Shown here: positions 1-8,263 of the stretch, piece by piece
How positions within the stretch are numbered: position 1 is the stretch's first letter
Layout of the letters: the number at the start of each line of letters is the position of its first letter
Assembly (NCBI GenBank): GCA_002928875.1
Contig: PERO01000012.1
Location: forward strand, 1-64,000
Reading direction: 5' to 3'
Origin: Methylobacterium sp.
GTDB lineage: Bacteria > Pseudomonadota > Alphaproteobacteria > Rhizobiales > Beijerinckiaceae
Length of the DNA stretch: 64,000 nucleotides
Program-made: the position numbers and the translations under genes
Notes under the pieces: model-generated
Database searches by the model: none
The model's input: the letters and a program-made list of their open reading frames with translations, nothing else
What the model was told of the DNA's origin: nothing

Positions 1-671
1 CCAAGAAATACACCAATCGCGGCCTGCAATTCCTGGATCTGATCCAGGAGGGCAATATCGGCCTGATGAAGGCGGTCGACAAGTTCGAGTATCGCCGCGG
101 CTACAAGTTCTCGACCTATGCCACCTGGTGGATCCGGCAGGCCATCACGCGCTCGATCGCCGATCAGGCCCGCACCATCCGCATCCCGGTGCATATGATC
201 GAGACGATCAACAAGATTGTCCGCACCTCGCGCCAGATGCTGCACGAGATCGGCCGCGAGCCGACGCCGGAAGAACTGGCCGAAAAGCTCGCCATGCCGC
301 TCGAGAAGGTGCGCAAGGTCCTGAAGATCGCGAAGGAGCCGATCTCCCTCGAAACGCCGATCGGCGACGAGGAAGATAGCCACCTCGGCGATTTCATCGA
401 GGACAAGAACGCGATCCTGCCGATCGATGCGGCGATCCAGAGCAATCTGCGCGAAACCACCACGCGCGTGCTGGCCTCGCTGACGCCGCGCGAGGAGCGC
501 GTGTTGCGCATGCGCTTCGGCATCGGCATGAACACCGATCACACGCTCGAGGAAGTGGGCCAGCAGTTCAGTGTCACGCGCGAGCGCATCCGCCAGATCG
601 AGGCGAAGGCGCTCCGCAAGCTGAAGCATCCGAGCCGCTCACGGAAGCTCCGGAGCTTTTTGGATAACTGA
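1..671 (+). CDS. rpoD: RNA polymerase primary sigma factor RpoD, C-terminal part (5' end outside window)
   Basis: The frame is open from base 3 to the TGA at 669-671, so the N-terminus lies upstream of the window. The visible part starts in region 2 with the core-binding stretch around [20 protein letters not shown] and the -10 recognition segment [15 protein letters not shown]. Region 3 follows ([13 protein letters not shown]), then region 4.2 ([20 protein letters not shown]), which contacts the -35 element. The end [14 protein letters not shown] is typical of housekeeping sigma-70 rather than RpoH or RpoS. The protein directs RNA polymerase to housekeeping promoters. A converging small gene ends 4 bp downstream and I see no clear terminator hairpin between them. 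Identification is secure. Confidence 0.97.
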   Translation, partial: KKYTNRGLQFLDLIQEGNIGLMKAVDKFEYRRGYKFSTYATWWIRQAITRSIADQARTIRIPVHMIETINKIVRTSRQMLHEIGREPTPEELAEKLAMPLEKVRKVLKIAKEPISLETPIGDEEDSHLGDFIEDKNAILPIDAAIQSNLRETTTRVLASLTPREERVLRMRFGIGMNTDHTLEEVGQQFSVTRERIRQIEAKALRKLKHPSRSRKLRSFLDN

Positions 672-675
672 ACTC

Positions 676-1032
676 TTAGTCCGGCGGGCCACCATGCGCC
701 GGGCTCATCGGGCCGGGCGTCGAGCCCTGCCCGGTGCCGCGGTCGAGCGGGTAGCCATCATCGTCCAGCGGGCGATCGTCCTGCTCCACGGGCACGGTGG
801 GAATATCGGCGGCATCCACCGGCGGTTCCGGTTCGCGGACCGGCGCCGTAGGCTGCGACACGGCCGGCGGGTCGCTGGCCGGGAAACTATCCTTCAGCCC
901 CTTCTCGAGCTGCTTCTTCAACTGCTCCTGCTCGGGATCCGGCACGACGGCATGCTCGGGATGCGTATCCACGAGATCGAACACGCTCTCGCCGGGCGGC
1001 AACGGCTGGCGATGGAGGGTGGTGATCGGCAT
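676..1032 (-). CDS. Small acidic proline-rich hypothetical protein
   Basis: A 118-residue protein with no signal peptide or membrane segment. Near residues 38-58 it has the stretch KKQLEKGLKDSFPASDPPAV; the DSFPASDPP core recurs in small uncharacterised alphaproteobacterial proteins. The remainder is rich in Pro, Asp and Glu and probably disordered. The start is supported by an AAGGAGA Shine-Dalgarno about 5 nt before the ATG. It converges on rpoD. No function can be assigned from the sequence. Confidence 0.75.
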   Translation of the reverse strand: MPITTLHRQPLPPGESVFDLVDTHPEHAVVPDPEQEQLKKQLEKGLKDSFPASDPPAVSQPTAPVREPEPPVDAADIPTVPVEQDDRPLDDDGYPLDRGTGQGSTPGPMSPAHGGPPD

Positions 1033-1213
1033 GGCTTTCTCCTTGGCTGTTCGCTCGGGCGGCGGATGTCGCCGTTCGCCCTGTCAACGCAGCCCTGACG
1101 CCAGCGGTTCCGTCGGAAATTTCGCGCGAACCGCCCGAAAGCCGGCGAAGCTTCAGCTTGGATTTACAACTTCAGGTTTAGTACAGGGTTGTCTCAGCCG
1201 TGAGAGAACCGCC

Positions 1214-1648
1214 ATGGGCCTGCAACGCATTCACCTGTTCCTTAGCAGCGCGTGGAACGACACGCGCCATGCCGATCGCCTCGCCGAATGGATTTTCGAG
1301 CAGCACTGGCAGATCGGCGACGCGACGCTCGATTTCCGGGATCTCTCCATCCCGCGCTCCGATCCCGTGCTCGACGAGCCGCATTCGGACGCCGCGCGGC
1401 GCGAGCGCGAGGCGCGCATTGCCCGCTCGCATGTCGTCGTGGTTCCGGCGGGCTTGCCGGGCGAGGCGCAGGCGCCGGTGGAAGCCGAGATCGAGGCCGC
1501 CCATGGCCTGCGCCGGCCGGTTCTCGCCGTCGATGTGCAATCCCGCATGGGCCCGCCCTGCACGATCCGCGCGAAGGCGGACGACCATTGCCCGTGGCAG
1601 GACAAGGCGATGATCTCGAAGATCTGGCGGCTCTACAACGATCACTGA
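1214..1648 (+). CDS. Stand-alone TIR-like (DUF1863/MTH538, ThsB-type fold) domain protein
   Basis: A 144-residue single-domain protein. It opens with a beta strand and loop HLFLSSAWND, has a middle element DFRDLSIPRSDP, a strand ARSHVVVVPAGL, a helix containing EAEIEAA, and a strand LRRPVLAV. This order matches my recollection of the MTH538/DUF1863 TIR-like family, which includes the ThsB sensors of Thoeris anti-phage systems and other cyclic-nucleotide-making or nucleotide-binding TIR-like proteins. The ATG at 1214 was chosen because all conserved elements lie after it; the frame is open further upstream but that part looks non-coding. No ThsA-like effector, NADase or phage gene is adjacent, so a defence role is only a possibility. 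It stands alone between rpoD and a DUF2852 gene. Confidence 0.65.
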   Translation: MGLQRIHLFLSSAWNDTRHADRLAEWIFEQHWQIGDATLDFRDLSIPRSDPVLDEPHSDAARREREARIARSHVVVVPAGLPGEAQAPVEAEIEAAHGLRRPVLAVDVQSRMGPPCTIRAKADDHCPWQDKAMISKIWRLYNDH

Positions 1649-1754
1649 CCCCCGTTGAGGACGCGACGCGCCGGCCGGTGCCGATCATCACGATGGGCCA
1701 AATGGGCAGGCCATGCGGGATCGCTTGCAAGCGCGGCGCTGCCGCGCCCCATGA

Positions 1755-1786
1755 CAAAACGCCCGGAAGCGCGAGCCTCCGGGCGT
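1755..1786 (-). terminator. Rho-independent terminator of the DUF2852 gene
   Basis: A perfect 9-bp stem (ACGCCCGGA at 1759-1767 with TCCGGGCGT at 1778-1786) and a 10-nt loop. Read on the minus strand it is followed by TTTTG. It lies 40 bp after the stop of the minus-strand gene ending at 1826. Confidence 0.75.
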
Positions 1787-1825
1787 CGGGGATGATGGGG
1801 CAGGGGCGCGATCGACCCTGCCGTT

Positions 1826-2296
1826 TTAACCCTGCTTGGGGGCCTCGCCGTCATCCGGCCGGGCCGGGGGAGCATTGCGACGATCGGCCATGAACTGGTC
1901 GAACTCGGCCTTGTCCTTGGCGTGGCGCAGGCGCTCGAGGAAATCCTTGAACTCGCGGGCCTCGTCTTCCAGCCGGCGGATCGTCTCCGAGCGGTATTCG
2001 TCGAAGGCGCGGTTGCCGGTAGGCGCGAAGCCCTGGTTCGCGCCATTGTTGCCGCCCCAGAAGCGCTGGCGCATCTCGTTCCAACGTTCCATCTTCATTT
2101 GCATCTTGTCCATCTTGCGCTGCCAGCGCGCCTCGGAACCCCAGGTGGAATTGTTGCTGCAGCTCATGCGTCCGCTCCAGATCATGTAGAACAGGATCGC
2201 GAGCCCCACGGGCCAGAACAGCACGAAGCCCAGGATCATCGCGGCAATCCAGCCGCCGCGTCCATAGCCATCCAGCTTCTCGACCATCGCCGTCAT
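1826..2296 (-). CDS. DUF2852 family membrane protein
   Basis: A 156-residue protein. One or two tightly packed membrane segments lie at about residues 14-40 (GGWIAAMILGFVLFWPVGLA). A basic, methionine-rich cytoplasmic region with WNEMRQRFWGG follows, then a predicted coiled coil around FDEYRSETIRRLEDEAREFK. This layout is that of DUF2852, a family of unknown function common in Hyphomicrobiales. The ATG at 2296 was chosen over a longer frame because GGAGAG sits about 7 nt upstream and the membrane segment follows at the usual distance. An 8-bp inverted repeat lies 58 bp upstream. Confidence 0.75.
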   Translation of the reverse strand: MTAMVEKLDGYGRGGWIAAMILGFVLFWPVGLAILFYMIWSGRMSCSNNSTWGSEARWQRKMDKMQMKMERWNEMRQRFWGGNNGANQGFAPTGNRAFDEYRSETIRRLEDEAREFKDFLERLRHAKDKAEFDQFMADRRNAPPARPDDGEAPKQG

Positions 2297-2353
2297 TCGT
2301 CGCTCTCCGTTGCAGGGCAGGTCTTGCCCGGGATCGTGATCCATCGAATGTGA

Positions 2354-2372
2354 ATGTAAATCACATTTACAT
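2354..2372. promoter_or_regulatory. Inverted repeat, candidate operator
   Basis: ATGTAAAT-CAC-ATTTACAT is a perfect 8-bp inverted repeat with a 3-bp centre. It sits between the TetR-family gene and the DUF2852 gene, in an unusually AT-rich patch. Half-site size and spacing suit a TetR-family dimer. Which protein binds it is inference. Confidence 0.5.
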
Positions 2373-2447
2373 AAGTGGCAAACGGGAGCGAAAACGTCAA
2401 GATTGCCGATCATGAAATCTTGGAAAGGTCGACAGACTGCAATGATT

Positions 2448-3089
2448 TCAGCGGTTTGATGCGTTTCTCAGCCCGTCGAGATAGATGAGGACGCTGGCTT
2501 CCAGCAGGTCCTCCGGGCTCATCGGCAGGGGCCGGCGCGCGGCATCCCCGCGTGCGAAGAGGCTCGCAATGCCATGGCTCTGCGCCCAGATATGCAGGGC
2601 GACCATCATCGCCGGCGGCTTTTTCGCGCCCGGCATCCCCGCGATCACCGCCTCGCAGGCCTCGCGCAGCACCGCGAAGGCCGCATCGGAGGCGGCGTGC
2701 AGGGCCGGGTGGCTCGAGAAGGACAGCCCGCTCTCGAACATCGCGGAATAGGTCGCGGGCTCCTCTCGCGCGAAGGCGAGATAGGCGCGGCCGACGCGCT
2801 GGAAGGCATCGGCAGGCAGGGGCTTGCCATGGTCCCAAGCCGCCCGGAGCCGGATCGCGAAGCTCTCGAAGCCGCGCCGGGCGATATCCGCCATCATCTC
2901 GTCGCGGTCGCGGAAATGCCGGTAGGGCGCGGCCGGAGAGACGCCCGCGGCGCGCGCGGCCTCCGCCACGGTGAAACCCGCCGGGCCTTTCTCGCCGATC
3001 AGCCGCAAGGCGGCCTCGATCAGCGCCTCGCGCAGGTTGCCGTGGTGATAGCCGCGCTTCTTGTTCGGCTCTTGGGGGTCCCAGGTCAT
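2448..3089 (-). CDS. TetR/AcrR family transcriptional regulator
   Basis: A 213-residue protein. The N-terminal TetR helix-turn-helix spans about residues 12-60 (NLREALIEAALRLIGEKG, then AARAAGVSPAAPYRHFRDRD). The C-terminal ligand domain has the arrangement of the WHG-type TetR C-terminus (IWAQSHGIASLFARG). Such proteins are usually repressors released by a small hydrophobic ligand. The ATG at 3089 gives the normal short basic N-terminus (MTWDPQEPNKKRGYHHG). It is followed in the same direction by a candidate palindromic operator and the DUF2852 gene, so it may control itself or that gene. The ligand is unknown. Confidence 0.88.
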   Translation of the reverse strand: MTWDPQEPNKKRGYHHGNLREALIEAALRLIGEKGPAGFTVAEAARAAGVSPAAPYRHFRDRDEMMADIARRGFESFAIRLRAAWDHGKPLPADAFQRVGRAYLAFAREEPATYSAMFESGLSFSSHPALHAASDAAFAVLREACEAVIAGMPGAKKPPAMMVALHIWAQSHGIASLFARGDAARRPLPMSPEDLLEASVLIYLDGLRNASNR

Positions 3090-3114
3090 GGGGCTGCTTA
3101 TCGGCCAAACGAAT

Positions 3115-3798
3115 TCAGGGCGCAACGGGCCCCGCTGGCGCATTGCTGCTGCCGAGGCGCTTGCGCTCGGCGAGATGCGACCAGGCATCGACGATCGTCT
3201 TGATGACAACGAGCACTACGAGCCCCCAGACCGGCGCGCCCATCACCGCGATCGCGCCTGCGCCGGCGAGGATCGTGAGATGCAGCACCACCACGCGTTT
3301 GTAGGGCGCGAACATCAGCGTGCCGGCATCGACGCGTTTCCATTCGCCGCCGATCAGGAAATTCAGCACGAACGAGACGCCATGGCTGGCGACGAGCCCG
3401 GCCGTGGCCCACCAGTAACCCGCATCGGCCTCGATCATCCGTTCGATCAGCGTGAAGGCCGCGAGCGGCGACGCCTCGATCCGGCCGCCGGGAATCGGCT
3501 GGTCATGGCCGAAGATTCCCATCACGAAGAGGCCGTGCACGGCGGTGAACATGCCGTAATGGAGCGTGAAGAACACCATGAAGAACAGGATGCCCCATTC
3601 GCCGCGCAGGATCTGCGTCGCCATGCGCAACAGATTGTAGGCGCCGACGATCACATTCTCGAGCCAGAACAGCGCCATCACCATGAACACGCTCCAGCCG
3701 AACGCCACCACCCCGATGAGGGGCACGAGGTTGGCCGCGACCAGCAGCGCGAGCGAAACGAGAACAGGATTGCGCGGCGGGTTCGGCAACACGGGCAT
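3115..3798 (-). CDS. DUF6498-like multi-pass membrane protein
   Basis: A 227-residue hydrophobic protein with about five or six membrane segments, including VLVSLALLVAANLVPLIGVV near the N-terminus and AIAVMGAPVWGLVVLVVI near the C-terminus. The segment FWLENVIVGAYNLLRM and the overall layout resemble DUF6498 proteins, of unknown function. It lies 25 bp upstream of the TetR gene on the same strand, so the two may be co-transcribed. No catalytic motif was recognised. Confidence 0.65.
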   Translation of the reverse strand: MPVLPNPPRNPVLVSLALLVAANLVPLIGVVAFGWSVFMVMALFWLENVIVGAYNLLRMATQILRGEWGILFFMVFFTLHYGMFTAVHGLFVMGIFGHDQPIPGGRIEASPLAAFTLIERMIEADAGYWWATAGLVASHGVSFVLNFLIGGEWKRVDAGTLMFAPYKRVVVLHLTILAGAGAIAVMGAPVWGLVVLVVIKTIVDAWSHLAERKRLGSSNAPAGPVAP

Positions 3799-3904
3799 GA
3801 GCGCAATCTAGCAGCCCCGCCGTTTCGCATCCATTGCACACCCTCATGAACCCATTTGCTTTTGGTGTTTGACCGGCCAGCCGGTTTCCGGCCACCTTGG
3901 CGGC

Positions 3905-5128
3905 ATGAACGCCACCATCGCCGCCCCGCGCCCCGACAGTTCCTACGCCTGGGGACGGCTCGCGCTGGCCCTGCTGATCGCCACGCTGGCGGGCGTGGGC
4001 ATGTGGGCGGTGATCGTGGCCTTGCCCGGCATCCAGAGCGAATTCGGCGTGGCGCGCGGCGCGGCCTCGCTGCCTTACACGGTGACGATGCTGGGCTTCG
4101 CCTTCGGCACCATCGTGCTGGGCCGGATGTCGGATCGCACGGGCATCGTGGTGCCACTGCTGATCGCCGGCACGTCGCTGGGTCTGGGGTTCGGGCTTTC
4201 GGCGCTGGCGCCCAATCTGCTGGTGCTTTCGCTGCTGCATTTCCTGGTTGGCATGGGCTCGGGCGCCGGTTTCGCGCCGATGATGGCGGATATCTCGCAC
4301 TGGTTCGTGAAGCGCCGGGGCGTGGCGGTGGTGATCATCGCGAGCGGAAACTATCTGGCGGGAACGGTCTGGCCGCTCTTCATGAACCAGCTTCTGCCCA
4401 CGCAGGGCTGGCGCGGCACCTATGTCGCCATCGCCGCGATTTGTGTCGTCACCATCCTGCCGCTGGCCTTCCTGATGCGCCGGCGGCCGGAGAAGACCGC
4501 GCTCGACGCCGCAACCAAGGCCGCCGCCGCCGCACAGGCCGATCTCGGCCTGCCGCCGCGCGTCCTGCAGATGCTGCTGGTCGTCGCGGGCTTCTCCTGC
4601 TGCGTGGCGATGAGCATGCCGCAGGTGCATATCGTCGCCTATTGCGGCGATCTCGGCTACGGCGTTGCGCGGGGTGCCGAGATGCTCTCGCTGATGCTGT
4701 TCCTCGGCATTGCCTCGCGCATCGGCTCGGGCTTCCTCGCGGATCGCATCGGCGGGGCGGCGACCCTGCTGATCGGCTCGATCATGCAGGGCGTGGCTTT
4801 GGTGCTCTATCTCTTCTTCGACGGGCTCGCCTCGCTCTATGTCATCTCCGGCATTTTCGGCCTGTTCCAGGGTGGCATCGTGCCGATGTATGCGGTGATC
4901 TGCCGCGAGTTCCTGCCCGCGCGCGAGGCCGGCAGCCGCATCGGCCTCGTGATGGCCTCGACGATCATCGGCATGGCCTTCGGCGGCTATGTCTCGGGGC
5001 TGATCTACGACGCGACGAATTCCTATCGCCTCGCCTTCCTCAACGGCGTCGCGTGGAACGGGCTGAACCTGCTCGTGGTCGCCTGGCTCTTCCTGAAGCG
5101 CCAGAAGGCGATGCCACAGCCGGCGTGA
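3905..5128 (+). CDS. MFS transporter
   Basis: A 407-residue inner-membrane protein with about 12 membrane segments in two halves joined by a central loop near residues 190-215 (RRRPEKTALDAA). The loop between TM2 and TM3 carries the MFS motif-A-like GRMSDRTG, repeated in the second half as GFLADRIG. This suggests a secondary transporter of the YbfB/oxalate-formate antiporter type (MFS_1). I chose the second ATG, after which the first membrane helix follows at the expected distance; the earlier start at 3869 would add 12 residues. The substrate cannot be read from the sequence. Confidence 0.85.
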   Translation: MNATIAAPRPDSSYAWGRLALALLIATLAGVGMWAVIVALPGIQSEFGVARGAASLPYTVTMLGFAFGTIVLGRMSDRTGIVVPLLIAGTSLGLGFGLSALAPNLLVLSLLHFLVGMGSGAGFAPMMADISHWFVKRRGVAVVIIASGNYLAGTVWPLFMNQLLPTQGWRGTYVAIAAICVVTILPLAFLMRRRPEKTALDAATKAAAAAQADLGLPPRVLQMLLVVAGFSCCVAMSMPQVHIVAYCGDLGYGVARGAEMLSLMLFLGIASRIGSGFLADRIGGAATLLIGSIMQGVALVLYLFFDGLASLYVISGIFGLFQGGIVPMYAVICREFLPAREAGSRIGLVMASTIIGMAFGGYVSGLIYDATNSYRLAFLNGVAWNGLNLLVVAWLFLKRQKAMPQPA

Positions 5129-5187
5129 TGGCCGACTGCATCCAAAGACGGGGCTCGTGTGTTCTCTCCCCGACAGGGAGAAAAACC

Positions 5188-5577
5188 ATGCGCCTCACAC
5201 ACATCATGCCGATCCTACTCGGCCTTCTCGCGACCCTCATCCTGCTTGGCGGCCCGCAGGCCCAGAACGCGCCGGACGAGGATTTCTCGCGCTGGCCCGA
5301 ACTCGTGAATCCTTTCGAATCGACCTCCGGTGGCGGCGTGATGATCGACCGCTACGCGCCCGTCGTGGTCGGCAACACCTGCCGCACGGATTTCACGGTG
5401 ACGCTGCCGAATGGCGGCGGCACCTTCCTCAACGAGGTGACATTCGACGCCATCCCCATGCGCGGCGGCATCCTGTGCAGCAATGGCCGCTGGCGCGCGA
5501 AGGATGGCTCGGCCGAGGGCACCACGCCCTTCCGGGTTTTCCTGAAGGACGGGATGGCCTACCGGCCGCCGTCCTGA
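5188..5577 (+). CDS. Secreted small hypothetical protein
   Basis: A 129-residue protein with a clear Sec signal (MRLTHIMPILLGLLATLILL, cleavage probably after PQAQ). The mature part contains two cysteines (NTCRTDF and GILCSNG) that could form a disulfide. No named family was recognised. The start is supported by AGGGAG 7 nt upstream. That Shine-Dalgarno can pair with TTCTCTCCC at 5162-5170, so it lies in a small hairpin. A periplasmic location is inferred. Confidence 0.72.
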   Translation: MRLTHIMPILLGLLATLILLGGPQAQNAPDEDFSRWPELVNPFESTSGGGVMIDRYAPVVVGNTCRTDFTVTLPNGGGTFLNEVTFDAIPMRGGILCSNGRWRAKDGSAEGTTPFRVFLKDGMAYRPPS

Positions 5578-5646
5578 ATGTCTGCCGCTTGACCCGCGCG
5601 CGCATCCGGCCCACCTGTGCGCGCGAACAACAACACGGAGGGGCCC

Positions 5647-6669
5647 ATGCTCAAGACCACGCTCGCGGGATCGTTGCCGAAGCCGACATGGCTCGCGGAG
5701 GAGGAGAAACTCTGGGCCGGCTGGAAGCTCGCCGGGGCCGATCTGGAGGAGGGCAAGCGCGATGCCACCATCCTCGCGGTGAAGCTGCAGGAGGAGGCGG
5801 GTCTCGACATCGTGGGCGACGGCGAGCAGGCGCGCCAGCATTTCGTACATGGCTTCCTCGCCAATCTCGAGGGGATCGACTGGGAAAAGAAGACCCGCAT
5901 GGGCATTCGCAACAACCGCTACGAGGCGGATGTGCCCACGGTCACCGGTCCCATCCGCCGCAAGGCGAGCGTGCATCGCATGGAAGCCGCTGCCGCCCGC
6001 GCCAACACGGATCGGCAGTTGAAGTTCACCTTGCCCGGCCCGATGACGATCGTGGATACCATCGCCGACGCGCATTACGGTCGCCGCGAGGATCTCGCCT
6101 TCGCCTTCGCCGAGGTGCTGAACGAGGAGGCGCTGGAATTGCAGGCGCTTGGCGTCGATGTCGTGCAGTTCGACGAGCCGGCCTGGAACGTCTACATGCC
6201 GCAGGTCGCCGAATGGGGCATGAGCGCGCTCGAACGCGCCGCCAAGGGGCTGACCTGCACCACGGCGGTGCATATCTGCTACGGCTACGGCATCAAGGCG
6301 AATATCGACTGGAAGGCCACGCTCGGCGGCTCCTGGCGGCATTACGAGGAGACCTTCCCGGTTATTGCGCGCTCCTCCATCCAGCAGGTGAGCCTCGAAT
6401 GCCGGAACTCCAGGGTGCCGATGGACCTCATCAAGCTGCTCGATGGCAAGGATGTGCTCGTCGGCTGCATCGACGTCGCCTCGAACGACATCGAGACGCC
6501 CGAGCAGGTGGCCGCCACCATCCGCGAGGCGATGAAATTCGTGGCCCCCGAAAAGCTGTTCCCCTGCACCAATTGCGGCATGGCGCCGATGTCGCGGCAG
6601 GTGGCCTATGGCAAGCTCGCGAGCCTTGCGCAGGGCGCGAAAATCGTCTGCGATGAGCTGAGACGGTAA
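5647..6669 (+). CDS. Short cobalamin-independent methionine synthase (MetE C-terminal domain) family protein
   Basis: A 340-residue protein equal to the catalytic barrel of MetE without the N-terminal half. It begins with the family signature LKTTLAGSLPKPTWL. It carries GLDIVGDGEQAR, the substrate segment KFTLPGPMT, FDEPAWNVYM, the zinc-ligand stretch HICYGYG, and near the end FPCTNCGMAP with a ligand cysteine. In this family the barrel transfers a methyl group to a thiol such as homocysteine, often from a donor other than folate polyglutamate. GGAGG 5 nt upstream fixes the start. A full B12-dependent metH lies at 46.1-49.9 kb, so this may serve another methyl donor or a B12-poor state. A thioesterase gene follows after 20 bp. 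Confidence 0.85.
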   Translation: MLKTTLAGSLPKPTWLAEEEKLWAGWKLAGADLEEGKRDATILAVKLQEEAGLDIVGDGEQARQHFVHGFLANLEGIDWEKKTRMGIRNNRYEADVPTVTGPIRRKASVHRMEAAAARANTDRQLKFTLPGPMTIVDTIADAHYGRREDLAFAFAEVLNEEALELQALGVDVVQFDEPAWNVYMPQVAEWGMSALERAAKGLTCTTAVHICYGYGIKANIDWKATLGGSWRHYEETFPVIARSSIQQVSLECRNSRVPMDLIKLLDGKDVLVGCIDVASNDIETPEQVAATIREAMKFVAPEKLFPCTNCGMAPMSRQVAYGKLASLAQGAKIVCDELRR

Positions 6670-6689
6670 CGCTCGCGCAAAGGATCGCC

Positions 6690-7079
6690 ATGACCGCCGA
6701 CCACGCAACCCCGCGCGGGCAGCTCACCCTGCGCACCATCGCCATGCCGGCGGATACCAACGCCAATGGCGACATCTTCGGCGGCTGGGTGATGGCGCGG
6801 ATGGACCAGGCCGGCGGCATCGCCGGCGTGGAGCGCACCAAGGGGCGCGTGGTGACCGTGAAGGTCGATTCCATGACCTTCATCCGTCCGATGAAGGTGG
6901 GCGACGTGCTCTGCGTCTATACGGAAATCGGCCGCGTCGGCCGAACCTCGTTCCAGATCCATGTCGAGGCCTGGGCGCAGCGCTTCATGACGCAGCAGAT
7001 GGAACTGGTCACGGATGCCGACTTTACCTTTGTCGCCATCGACGATTCCGGCAAGCCGCGGCCCGTGCCACCATCTTGA
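6690..7079 (+). CDS. Acyl-CoA thioesterase, YciA-like hotdog fold
   Basis: A 129-residue single hotdog-domain protein. The active-site region MPADTNANGDIFGGWVMARM is characteristic of the YciA/acyl-CoA hydrolase family, with Asn and Asp in the N-x-N-G-D-I-F-G-G motif. It would hydrolyse acyl-CoA thioesters in the cytoplasm. It follows the MetE-like gene by 20 bp and is probably co-transcribed. Length matches the family. Confidence 0.9.
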   Translation: MTADHATPRGQLTLRTIAMPADTNANGDIFGGWVMARMDQAGGIAGVERTKGRVVTVKVDSMTFIRPMKVGDVLCVYTEIGRVGRTSFQIHVEAWAQRFMTQQMELVTDADFTFVAIDDSGKPRPVPPS

Positions 7080-7096
7080 TCCCGCCGCCGGCGTGA

Positions 7097-7723
7097 TCAG
7101 ACCCAGTTGTAGTTGAAGCTCACGGAGATGCGTTCGTTCTCCGCGCGGTTCATCGGCACGTCATGGCGCAGGAAGCTCTCCCAGAGCAGCAGCGTGCCAG
7201 CCTCGGGCTGCAGCGAGACGAAGCTCTGGTTCTCGCGGCTCGCCTTTTTCTTGCGCGGCGGATGCGCCATCATCATCGCGTGGCGCGGGTCTTCGAAGCG
7301 GATCGCGCTCGCGCCCTTCGGGATCGCCGCGTAGAACGTGCCGGAAATCACCGCATTCGGATGGATATGCGCCGCGTGGTAACCGCCTTCCGGCAGCACG
7401 TTCACCCAGTAGGAATCCATCGCGAGCTTGCCGCCGCCGAGATCGAATTCGAGCGTCTTCGCAAAGATCTTCACATGGCTGTCGATCGCGCGGGCGAGCG
7501 TCTTGAAGGCGGGAAAACGCCAGGGCAGGTCATCGAGCGAGGCATAGGAGGTGTAGCCGGGATAGCCGTTGTCGCGGCACCATTTCCGCCCGGCGGTGTC
7601 ATCGATGCTGAGCACATCCGCCGCCGCCACGATCTCGGCGAGCAGCGCGTCGTCCGCGATCCGGGCGCGATAGATGCGCGTGGGGAAGAGGGTGAGGATT
7701 TCCGGGGTGGCGTCGTCCATCAT
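7097..7723 (-). CDS. Putative 2-oxoglutarate/Fe(II)-dependent oxygenase (TIGR02466-like)
   Basis: A 208-residue protein beginning ILTLFPTRIYRARI, typical of the TIGR02466/PF13759 putative oxygenase family. The cupin-like core contains YHAAHIHPNAVISGTFY, giving the first metal His, and ends with LLLWESFLRHDVP and RISVSFNYNW, giving the distal His and the 2-oxoglutarate Arg. The substrate is unknown. Tandem ATG codons at 7723 and 7720 make the exact start uncertain by one residue. It lies 13 bp after the phosphatase gene in the same direction. Confidence 0.8.
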   Translation of the reverse strand: MMDDATPEILTLFPTRIYRARIADDALLAEIVAAADVLSIDDTAGRKWCRDNGYPGYTSYASLDDLPWRFPAFKTLARAIDSHVKIFAKTLEFDLGGGKLAMDSYWVNVLPEGGYHAAHIHPNAVISGTFYAAIPKGASAIRFEDPRHAMMMAHPPRKKKASRENQSFVSLQPEAGTLLLWESFLRHDVPMNRAENERISVSFNYNWV

Positions 7724-7736
7724 GGCGCATTCCGGC

Positions 7737-8249
7737 TCACGTTTCGTCTCCGTCCTTGCAGCCTGACGCGGCCCAGGCGGCCTGCGCGTCGGTTTCAACG
7801 GCGCCGCTCCGTGCCGCCCGTACGCGCGCGAGCGCATCGGCGGGCTTGACGCCCTGCTCGGCCATGAGCCGGGCGGCGACCATGCCGGAACGTCCCTTGC
7901 CGCCAAGGCAATGCAGCAGCACGGCCCCGCCCTGCTTCAGGTTCTCGCGCAGCGATTCCGACAAGGGGGACCAGCGCGTATCCCGGTCCGCGGGCACGCC
8001 ATAATCGGGAACCGGGAAGGCGTGATGCGCGATGCCGCGGCGGGCGAGTTCATGGGAGAGGCCCTCGGCCCCATGGGTTGCCATCTCGCTCGTCTCGGTC
8101 ATGGACACGACGACATTCGCGCCCCAGCGGGCGATGGCTTCGACATCCTCGGCGAGATTTCCCGTCCGGCCGGGCAGGCGGGCAATGCCCAGCCGCCCGC
8201 CATCCGTGAGCGCGATTTCGGCAATCTCGAAAGGGTCGTCGTCGCTCAT
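7737..8249 (-). CDS. Dual-specificity/tyrosine phosphatase family protein
   Basis: A 170-residue cytoplasmic protein. The Cys-based phosphatase loop is complete: HCLGGKGRSG, matching HCxxGxxRS, at about residues 113-122. The general-acid region is probably PVPDYGVP near residues 78-86. These features place it with the small protein tyrosine/dual-specificity phosphatases. It starts 14 bp after the RlpA-like gene and is followed by the oxygenase gene. Physiological substrate unknown. Confidence 0.88.
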   Translation of the reverse strand: MSDDDPFEIAEIALTDGGRLGIARLPGRTGNLAEDVEAIARWGANVVVSMTETSEMATHGAEGLSHELARRGIAHHAFPVPDYGVPADRDTRWSPLSESLRENLKQGGAVLLHCLGGKGRSGMVAARLMAEQGVKPADALARVRAARSGAVETDAQAAWAASGCKDGDET

Positions 8250-8263
8250 CGCAACCGTGGTGC

